Below, piece by piece: positions 14,359 to 18,881 of a DNA stretch of 18,881 nt. The notes below the pieces were generated by a model. The model worked only from the letters and a program-made list of their open reading frames with translations. It was not told the DNA's origin and did no database searches. How positions within the stretch are numbered: the first letter of the stretch is position 1; every line of letters starts with the position of its first letter. Source of the stretch: DATEHQ01 sp035279525 (GTDB taxonomy: Bacteria; Chloroflexota; Dormibacteria; Dormibacterales; Dormibacteraceae); NCBI GenBank assembly GCA_035279525.1, contig DATEHQ010000021.1:1-18881 (forward strand), read 5' to 3'. The position numbers and the translations under genes are program-made.

Positions 14359-14625
14359 TCAGCCCTGCTGGTCTTGTGGCTCGCGCAGAGCATCCAGCAT
14401 TCGGGCCGCCGTCTCGCTGAGGTCTCGATGCTGAACGCTGGCCGATACCTGTGGATTCACGCCGGCCAGCGCCGGGAGGAGGTGGTTCAACACCTGCTCG
14501 GCCGTCGCATTGAATCTTCTGCCCCGCGTGCTCTCTTTGATCCAGGCCTGGCCGGCGCGGTAGTAATGCTCTCGGTGGTTGCCGGCCTGGAGCGTGATCA
14601 GGTAGCTGTCGTTTGTGAGCCTCAT
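14359..14625 (-). CDS. Small protein of unknown function
   Basis: An 88-residue hydrophilic protein that I do not recognise. The N-terminal third (NDSYLITLQAGNHREHYYRAGQAWIKEST) looks like beta strands; the rest has two helices (ATAEQVLNHLLPALAG and LSETAARMLDALREPQ). It has no cysteine or membrane segment. ATG 14625 has GGAGG 11 bases upstream, a long but possible spacing; TTG 14643 is in frame too. Coding on this strand is supported by protein-like composition and the lack of any real gene opposite it; the plus-strand frame here is only an upstream extension of the MOSC gene. It converges on the cyclase-type regulator and is divergent from the MOSC gene. Confidence 0.5.
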   Translation of the reverse strand: MRLTNDSYLITLQAGNHREHYYRAGQAWIKESTRGRRFNATAEQVLNHLLPALAGVNPQVSASVQHRDLSETAARMLDALREPQDQQG

Positions 14626-14726
14626 CTTGGACTGAGCCTCCAAATGCTTGTCACTCGCCGCCAGGTACTGACTTCATACGGTAGGGTTCCAAGGCTCCCG
14701 GCACGTTGGGGTGACGGTACGGCGGA

Positions 14727-14732
14727 TACCCT
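14727..14732 (+). promoter_or_regulatory. Putative leaderless -10 element TACCCT
   Basis: TACCCT ends 7 bases before the ATG at 14740, the same spacing as at five other genes in the window. It supports the MOSC start over the long upstream extension of the same frame. Confidence 0.4.
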
Positions 14733-14739
14733 TCTGCTG

Positions 14740-15570
14740 ATGGCGATCGGCCTGCGCTCCATCCACATATATCCCGTGAAATCAATGCGCGGTTGCAACC
14801 TCACTGAGGGCGACGTTGAGCCGTGGGGTCTCGAGCACGATCGGCGGTGGGTGGTGCTGAGCCCCGATGGGTCACGGCTCTCGGCACGTGAGGATCGCCG
14901 GATGCTCAGCCTGAGCGCCATGGCGCAAGACGACGGCGGTCTCACGCTGGTCGCGCCTGGGGGCTCGACCATCGAGGTCAGGGCTCCCGTCTCGGGTGAA
15001 TTCGCACCCACGTCGATCTCACGCCTGGGCGTCGTCCGTCTCGCGGACTCGACTGCTCACGAATGGCTGTCTGCTCGACTCGGCGGCTCGGTGCGCCTTG
15101 GCTGGCTGGACGATCCGCGTCGGAGGCCGGTTTCGCCGGCGCACGGCGGCCGCGAAGGCGAGCCACTCAGCCTTGCTGACGCCGGTCCACTGCTTCTCAC
15201 CAGCGAGACATCGCTGCGGCAGCTCAATGCCTGGATGAGCGAGTCGCCTGAGCACCCTGATCAGCCGGTGGGTCCTGCGGCGATGATGCGGTTCCGTCCC
15301 AATGTAGTGGTTGGGGGCATCGATGAGCCTTTCGCCGAAGACAGCTGGGCACGGGTCCGAATCGGTGAGGTGAAGCTACGGCAGGCTGAGCAATGCGACC
15401 GATGCATGATGACCATGATCGAGCCGGACACGCTCGCTCAAGGAAAGGAGCCGCTGCGCTCGCTCGCACGTCACCGGCGGCGTGAGGGCAAGGTTTGGTT
15501 CGGCATTCGCCTCATACCCGAATCCACCGGTCGGATTCGCGTCGGGGACCCGGTCGTCCAGCTCGACTGA
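14740..15570 (+). CDS. MOSC-domain protein, mARC-like
   Basis: A 276-residue protein with an N-terminal MOSC beta-barrel domain (IGLRSIHIYPVKSMRGCNLTE and LEHDRRWVVL, residues 3-40) and a C-terminal MOSC domain. The key block is EQCDRCMMTMIEPDTL (217-232). It aligns with the RCxxTTVDPDTG motif of mitochondrial amidoxime reducing component, making Cys222 the probable molybdenum ligand. The following KEPLRSLARHRR and RIRVGDPVVQLD also match that family. These enzymes reduce N-hydroxylated compounds using an electron donor; no ferredoxin domain is fused here, unlike E. coli YcbX. The frame is open to 14206, but similarity starts at this ATG. It is a second molybdenum-cofactor protein in the window, far from the first. 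Confidence 0.9.
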   Translation: MAIGLRSIHIYPVKSMRGCNLTEGDVEPWGLEHDRRWVVLSPDGSRLSAREDRRMLSLSAMAQDDGGLTLVAPGGSTIEVRAPVSGEFAPTSISRLGVVRLADSTAHEWLSARLGGSVRLGWLDDPRRRPVSPAHGGREGEPLSLADAGPLLLTSETSLRQLNAWMSESPEHPDQPVGPAAMMRFRPNVVVGGIDEPFAEDSWARVRIGEVKLRQAEQCDRCMMTMIEPDTLAQGKEPLRSLARHRRREGKVWFGIRLIPESTGRIRVGDPVVQLD

Positions 15571-15663
15571 CGGAACGCTGGTGGCTCAGGCGTGACGCGT
15601 CTTCACGTCGATCAGTTTTCAACCACGATGAAGTCCTAAGGGATAAGACTGCTCAGAGCCATT

Positions 15664-15669
15664 GGGAGG
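15664..15669 (+). promoter_or_regulatory. Shine-Dalgarno site GGGAGG
   Basis: GGGAGG lies 6 bases before ATG 15676 and 3 bases before an in-frame GTG at 15673, so it favours the ATG. GATAAGACT further upstream (near 15641) may be part of the promoter. A short inverted repeat CGTGA/TCACG at 15591-15607 lies between the MOSC stop and this site. Confidence 0.6.
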
Positions 15670-15675
15670 AAAGTG

Positions 15676-16170
15676 ATGGAAAGCAAGAACCTCGACATCT
15701 ACGGCGCCGAGGCGATCCCGTGGGACCGGGTTCTGCGCCAGCTGGAGGCCGGCGACTCGAAGGGCTCCTACTTCCTGGCCACCACCCGGCCGGACGGGCG
15801 TCCACACGTGGCGGGCATCGGGGCCATCTGGGTCGATGGAAAGTTCTACTTCGTCAGCGGCGCGTCCACGCGCAAGAGCCAGAACCTGGCCAAGAATCCG
15901 AACTGTGCGCTTGGGGGCTCGCTCCGCGATATCGACGTCACAGTCGAGGGAACGGCGGCGATCGTTCGCGATCGAGCCAGGCTGAAGCACGTGGCCGAGC
16001 GTTACGTCGCGATAGGCTGGCCGGCCGAGGTGAGCGGCGCTGCATTCACCGCTCCGTACAGCGCCCCGAGCGCGGGGCCGGCGCCATGGGACCTGTACGA
16101 GCTCACGGCGGCCTCTGCGATCGGGGTTGCCGGTGCCGAGCCATTCGGCGCGACCCGCTGGAAGTTTTAA
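15676..16170 (+). CDS. Pyridoxamine 5'-phosphate oxidase-fold protein
   Basis: A 164-residue split-barrel flavin or F420-binding protein. Typical signs: an opening helix, SYFLATTRPDGRPHVAGIGAIWVDGKFYFVSGASTRKSQNLAKNPNCALGG (about 31-81), which holds the two core strands and the STRKxxNLxxNP motif that contacts the cofactor phosphate, then DIDVTVEGTAAIVRD. The C-terminus ends in TRWKF, where W/R-x-F endings are common. The group includes F420-dependent reductases and heme-binding or FMN proteins; which cofactor is used cannot be told. Start is set by the GGGAGG site. It stands alone between the MOSC and carbonic anhydrase genes. Confidence 0.88.
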   Translation: MESKNLDIYGAEAIPWDRVLRQLEAGDSKGSYFLATTRPDGRPHVAGIGAIWVDGKFYFVSGASTRKSQNLAKNPNCALGGSLRDIDVTVEGTAAIVRDRARLKHVAERYVAIGWPAEVSGAAFTAPYSAPSAGPAPWDLYELTAASAIGVAGAEPFGATRWKF

Positions 16171-16263
16171 GAAACGGACGGGTCTATGCTTGATGGTGGC
16201 ATGGCATCCCGCCTGACGCGTCGGATCGCGATCGACTTCGGACGCTGCGCCTCCGCGCTCTGT

Positions 16264-16278
16264 ACCGGCTGAGCCGGT
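16264..16278. terminator. Hairpin in the 16171-16367 gap
   Basis: ACCGGC-TGA-GCCGGT is a perfect 6-bp stem with a 3-base loop, 93 bases after the PNPOx-fold gene and about 90 before carbonic anhydrase. No T-tract follows directly. The rest of this 197-base gap shows no gene; a run CTTTTTTG lies at 16331-16338 and GGGAA-AC-TTCCC, an inverted repeat, at 16342-16353. Confidence 0.35.
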
Positions 16279-16354
16279 CAACAGCAGCCTAAGACCGCGA
16301 CACAGTCGCTGGTCATCGGTTCTTCTCCACCTTTTTTGCGTGGGAAACTTCCCT

Positions 16355-16360
16355 AGGAGG
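16355..16360 (+). promoter_or_regulatory. Shine-Dalgarno site AGGAGG inside a palindrome
   Basis: AGGAGG lies 7 bases before the GTG at 16368 and fixes that start. Its second half is part of the perfect palindrome GAGGCCTC (16357-16364), so the site could partly pair with itself or between two transcripts. Confidence 0.75.
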
Positions 16361-16367
16361 CCTCACC

Positions 16368-16883
16368 GTGAGCGTTACCGATGTCTTGATTCGCAACAAC
16401 GAGGCGTATTCGAAGTCCTTCGGCAAAGGCAGCCTGCCGATGCCGCCGGCCAAGCACCTTGCCGTCATCGCCTGCATGGACGCTCGCCTCGACGTCCACA
16501 AGATCCTCGGCCTGGAAGAAGGCGATGCACACGTCATTCGCAACGCGGGCGGAGTGGCGAGCGAGGACGCCATACGCTCGCTCGTGATCTCGCAGCGCCT
16601 GCTTGGAACGACGGAGATCGTGCTCATCCATCACACCGACTGCGGGATGCTCACGTTCAAGGACGACGACGTCAAGCGTCAGATCGAGAAGGAGGTAGGG
16701 ATCAAGCCGCCGTTTGCTCTCGAAGCGTTCCCGAACCTCGAGGATGACGTCAAGCAGTCCATCGCGCGCATCCAGGCCAGCCCTTTCATTCCCAACAAGT
16801 CGAGCGTGCGCGGCTTCGTCTACGACGTGAAGACGGGCCGGCTCAACGAGGTGAAGGCGAAGGCAGCGGCCGGGGTAGGCTAG
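16368..16883 (+). CDS. Beta-carbonic anhydrase
   Basis: Interconverts carbon dioxide and bicarbonate using one zinc. The 171-residue protein shows CMDAR (Cys36, Asp38, Arg40), the RNAGG block (58-62), and HHTDCGM with His89 and Cys92, giving the Cys2His zinc set plus the Asp-Arg dyad of beta-class enzymes. It is a short form, close in length to the actinobacterial Rv1284 type. It is cytosolic, with no signal sequence. GTG start is set by AGGAGG 7 bases upstream. The product, bicarbonate, is the substrate of the ppc enzyme 13 kb away, but there is no sign of common control. Confidence 0.93.
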   Translation: MSVTDVLIRNNEAYSKSFGKGSLPMPPAKHLAVIACMDARLDVHKILGLEEGDAHVIRNAGGVASEDAIRSLVISQRLLGTTEIVLIHHTDCGMLTFKDDDVKRQIEKEVGIKPPFALEAFPNLEDDVKQSIARIQASPFIPNKSSVRGFVYDVKTGRLNEVKAKAAAGVG

Positions 16884-16923
16884 CCCCACACCAGCCGACC
16901 ACCGACCGTTCGGCGATTCCCTG

Positions 16924-16954
16924 CGCGGGTCCGGTCTGACGGGCCGGACCCGCG
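16924..16954. terminator. Strong hairpin after carbonic anhydrase
   Basis: CGCGGGTCCGG (16924-16934) and CCGGACCCGCG (16944-16954) form a perfect 11-bp stem with a 9-base loop, 41 bases after the stop. It is the longest uninterrupted stem in the window and very GC-rich, but has no following T-tract. Confidence 0.6.
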
Positions 16955-16999
16955 ACCAGGGCACGGACCTGCCTGGAGCCCGCCGCGAGCGACGAACCC

Positions 17000-17005
17000 T
17001 AGACT
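17000..17005 (+). promoter_or_regulatory. Putative -10 element TAGACT for the M19 gene
   Basis: TAGACT ends 18 bases before the GTG at 17024, giving a leader of about 12 bases without a ribosome site. The TAG inside it is also the in-frame stop that limits the gene's start. Confidence 0.4.
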
Positions 17006-17023
17006 TCCTACGCAACTCGAGTC

Positions 17024-18016
17024 GTGACGACACTCAATGCGGCCCGCGCCGGCACAAGAGGAATCGCCTGGGATCAGCACACCTGCCTGCCGCTGCGGCC
17101 AGATCCGTCGGCGGTCCGGTTGCTGGATCTCTACGCCGAGTCAGGGATCGGGTTCGTCTCGATCAACGTCGGGATGGACTCGACGCCTCCTCTTGACGCG
17201 ATCAAGGTCCTTTCTGCCTTTCGCCGGGGGATCCTCGGCGAGCCAGATCGGTATCTGCTGGTCGACACCGCCGACGACGTCAAGCGGGCCGCAACGGAGG
17301 GCCGTCTGGCCGTTGCCTTCGACCTTGAAGGCACCGAACCTCTTGACGGCGAGCTCGAAATGATCCAGACCTACCACGACCTCGGGGTTCGATCCATGCT
17401 CATCGCATACAACCGACACAACCGCGCCGGCGGAGGCTGCCACGACGACGTGGACGAGGGGCTCAGCGAGTTTGGCAAGGCGGTGGTCGGCGAGATGAAC
17501 CGGGTTGGAATGTTCGTCGATGCGACGCACTGCTCGCGGAGGACGACGTTCGATCTATTCGAGGTTTCAGCGGATCCGGTCATCTTCTCGCACTCAGTGC
17601 CGGCGGGCGTGAAGGACCATCCGCGCAACATCGACGACGACCAGATCATCGGCTGTGCCGCCACCGGCGGGGTGGTCGGGATAAATGGAGTGGGGCTCTT
17701 TCTGGGGGCGAGCCACGCTAGCACCGAAGCGATCGTTCGAGCAATCGACTACACCGTCGGGCTGGTGGGCCCAGAGCACGTCGGGCTGGGCCTCGACTTC
17801 GTGTTCGATCGGGAAGAATTGAACAAATACCTGGAGGCTCCTACCACGTATCCAGAGGGCTACGGCTACCGGAACGAGGGCGCCCTCGAGTTCGTGAGCC
17901 CGAGCCAGTTCCCTGAGATAGCCGCAGCTCTCGAGCGTCTGGGCTACGAAGGTCAGGCGGTCGAGGGGATCCTGGGCGACAACTTCGCTCGGGTGGCCGC
18001 CGAAGTCTGGCGCTAA
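17024..18016 (+). CDS. Peptidase family M19 (membrane dipeptidase-like) protein
   Basis: A 330-residue TIM-barrel metal hydrolase related to renal dipeptidase. Landmarks: WDQHTCLPL (16-24), FDLEGTEPL with Glu102, the GVRSMLIAYN strand, GLSEFGKAVVGEMNRVGMFVDATHCS with His169, VIFSHS with His190, HPRNIDDD with Arg201, GLGLDF with Asp258, and LGDNFARVAAEVW near the end. The first metal motif, normally HxD, is H19-T-C21, so the Asp ligand is replaced by Cys. The remaining set is intact. It may still bind metal through Cys or be a functionally distinct subgroup. No signal peptide or lipobox is seen, so it is cytosolic. GTG is the only early start because a TAG lies 24 bases upstream in frame. Confidence 0.9.
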   Translation: MTTLNAARAGTRGIAWDQHTCLPLRPDPSAVRLLDLYAESGIGFVSINVGMDSTPPLDAIKVLSAFRRGILGEPDRYLLVDTADDVKRAATEGRLAVAFDLEGTEPLDGELEMIQTYHDLGVRSMLIAYNRHNRAGGGCHDDVDEGLSEFGKAVVGEMNRVGMFVDATHCSRRTTFDLFEVSADPVIFSHSVPAGVKDHPRNIDDDQIIGCAATGGVVGINGVGLFLGASHASTEAIVRAIDYTVGLVGPEHVGLGLDFVFDREELNKYLEAPTTYPEGYGYRNEGALEFVSPSQFPEIAAALERLGYEGQAVEGILGDNFARVAAEVWR

Positions 18017-18060
18017 CCGCGTCTCGATTGGTGTCGAAGAGGCTCGATCCAACCCGCCGC

Positions 18061-18066
18061 TAGACT
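18061..18066 (+). promoter_or_regulatory. Putative leaderless -10 element TAGACT
   Basis: TAGACT ends 7 bases before the GTG at 18074. It is identical to the hexamers at 3210 and 17000 and has the same flanking C (CTAGACT). Confidence 0.55.
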
Positions 18067-18073
18067 CCGACGG

Positions 18074-18622
18074 GTGCTGGGCGATTTCGACCGAGCGATC
18101 GATCGTTTGGAGGAAGCCCTGAAGGACTGCCCCGACGAGCACTGGGGTTCGAGCCTTTGGGTCGTCAAGCGCTCTGATCCCTGGATGTGGCCCAGGGCCG
18201 GCGACGGTGACGGCAGGACGGTGGAGGCGATACAGGTCTTCTCCGCCTTCTGGCTGGTCGCCTACCACTGCCTCTTCTTTCTCGACCTCTACTGCTGGGA
18301 TGAGATCGGCAGCTTTGCCACGCCACCCGAGTTCGCGAACGGACCTGAAGACCAGGGCATCGACGAGTTCGGGGCCGCCCGGTTCCCAAACGTGAAGTAC
18401 TCTCGCGATCAGCTCCTCGGCTACGTCGACTACTGCCGAGCTCGCGTTCGGAAAACCGTGGCCGAACTGACCGACGCACAGCGCGCGATCAAGCTCAGTC
18501 CAGGCCATCCGCACGGCGGCAAGACCTTCGAGCAGCTCCTCGGCGTGAACCTCGCGCACGTGCGCGAGCATGGCGATCAGCTGAAGGCTTTCATCGCGGG
18601 CGGCTGCGTCACACGTCCGTGA
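18074..18622 (+). CDS. DinB-like four-helix-bundle protein
   Basis: A 182-residue protein resembling the DinB/YfiT-like metal-binding superfamily. Helix 1 is DFDRAIDRLEEALKDCPDEHW; helix 2 carries FSAFWLVAYHCLFFLDLYCW with His65; a loop region (80-110) precedes helix 3 SRDQLLGYVDYCRARVRKTVAEL; helix 4 is FEQLLGVNLAHVREHGDQLKAF with His162 and His166. The three histidines fit the metal triad of the family. Members act in thiol-dependent detoxification or have no known substrate. The GTG start is supported by the leaderless -10 seven bases upstream. Confidence 0.85.
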   Translation: MLGDFDRAIDRLEEALKDCPDEHWGSSLWVVKRSDPWMWPRAGDGDGRTVEAIQVFSAFWLVAYHCLFFLDLYCWDEIGSFATPPEFANGPEDQGIDEFGAARFPNVKYSRDQLLGYVDYCRARVRKTVAELTDAQRAIKLSPGHPHGGKTFEQLLGVNLAHVREHGDQLKAFIAGGCVTRP

Positions 18623-18640
18623 ACCCTCGACGCGGTCGGT

Positions 18641-18673
18641 GCCCGCCGGCGAAGTCCGACCCATCCGGCGGGC
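18641..18673. terminator. Hairpin between convergent DinB-like and MFS genes
   Basis: GCCCGCCGG (18641-18649) and CCGGCGGGC (18665-18673) make a perfect 9-bp stem with a 15-base loop. It starts 18 bases after the DinB-like stop and directly abuts the stop codon of the minus-strand MFS gene, so it can serve both. No T-tract. Stem and loop sizes equal those of the hairpin at 10101-10133. Confidence 0.6.
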
Positions 18674-18881
18674 TCATTGAAGACGGCCCTCATTGCCCGC
18701 GCTGGCCGGCGCACTCACTTCGTGCTCTGCCCTACGACGCCTGAAACCAATGTAGAGAGCTATGTCATAGAGGGCTTTGGTGGTTCCAGCGACGAAGAAC
18801 GGGGTGCCGAGCGCGGCCGTCTGGATTGCGGCGCCGGCGATCGCGGGACCAGCAGCGCCGGCCAGGCCTTGAACCAGTCCA
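18674..18881 (-). CDS. MFS-type transporter, C-terminal end, cut by window edge
   Basis: The last 68 codons of a minus-strand gene that continues past the right edge. The readable residues include GLVQGLAGAAGPAIAGAAIQ, then GTPFFVAGTTKALYDIALYI and a basic tail FRRRRAEHE, ending at the TGA at 18676. A glycine/alanine-rich stretch with GPAIAG followed by a last helix with PFFVAG and a positively charged cytoplasmic tail is the typical end (helices 11-12) of major facilitator transporters of the drug/sugar efflux kind. Substrate unknown. It converges on the DinB-like gene. Confidence 0.7.
   Translation of the reverse strand, partial: GLVQGLAGAAGPAIAGAAIQTAALGTPFFVAGTTKALYDIALYIGFRRRRAEHEVSAPASAGNEGRLQ

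Noticed and set aside
14206..14739. Upstream extension of the MOSC frame
   Set aside because: It overlaps the end of the cyclase-type regulator and an opposing small gene; MOSC similarity begins only at 14740.
583..16883. ppc and carbonic anhydrase as a linked bicarbonate-fixing system
   Set aside because: The biochemistry fits, but the genes are 13 kb apart, in different units and with different start types; nothing links their control.
17594..18664. 356-codon minus-strand open frame across the M19 and DinB-like genes
   Set aside because: It spans two well-supported plus-strand genes and the gap between them; no domain is seen.
1..18881. tRNA, rRNA, CRISPR array, insertion sequence, integrase or attachment site
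   Set aside because: No cloverleaf-like run, regular spaced repeats, transposase or recombinase motifs, or long terminal inverted repeats were seen on either strand.

Overview
The window is GC-rich, gene-dense bacterial chromosome with codon use typical of high-GC soil bacteria. No rRNA, tRNA, CRISPR array, insertion sequence or phage gene was seen. There is no marker gene that fixes the taxon. Several genes carry a TAnnnT -10 element 6-7 bases before the start codon (leaderless transcription), while others have strong AGGAGG sites. That mix, with a glycoside hydrolase family 38 mannosidase and a cyclase/NB-ARC/TPR protein, suggests an Actinobacteria-, Chloroflexota- or Dormibacterota-like lineage. 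This is inference, not an identification.

Left part (1-4812): the C-terminal end of a sulfite-oxidase-type molybdenum enzyme runs in from the left edge. It converges on phosphoenolpyruvate carboxylase (ppc, minus). ppc is divergent from a UBP-type zinc-finger protein, and their two -10 elements overlap. Next on the plus strand come a glutaredoxin-fold protein whose CxxC is SGES, a VOC/glyoxalase-fold protein and a LURP-one-like protein; the last two form a tight pair.

Middle (4822-11710): a GH38 alpha-mannosidase (minus) is divergent from a half-length YqeY-like protein. A cupin follows. A two-gene membrane-protein operon (minus) is divergent from a TetR regulator, with a perfect 19-bp palindrome between them that is very probably the TetR operator. 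Then come a TMEM175-type channel, a SnoaL/NTF2-like protein and an SRPBCC/AHSA1 protein, all on the minus strand.

Right part (11808-18881): a large regulator with class III cyclase, NB-ARC ATPase and TPR regions; a small orphan gene (minus); a MOSC/mARC-like molybdenum protein; a pyridoxamine-phosphate-oxidase-fold protein; a beta-carbonic anhydrase; an M19 dipeptidase-family protein with an altered metal motif; a DinB-like protein; and, off the right edge on the minus strand, the C-terminus of an MFS transporter.

Functionally this is a mosaic of small, mostly independent transcription units rather than one pathway. The most distinctive features are in the DNA between genes: overlapping divergent leaderless promoters, the palindromic TetR operator, a 16-bp direct repeat upstream of the glutaredoxin-like gene, and long perfect hairpins without T-tracts at convergent gene ends. 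No gene-free stretch exceeds 300 bases; the longest gap is about 200 bases (16171-16367).
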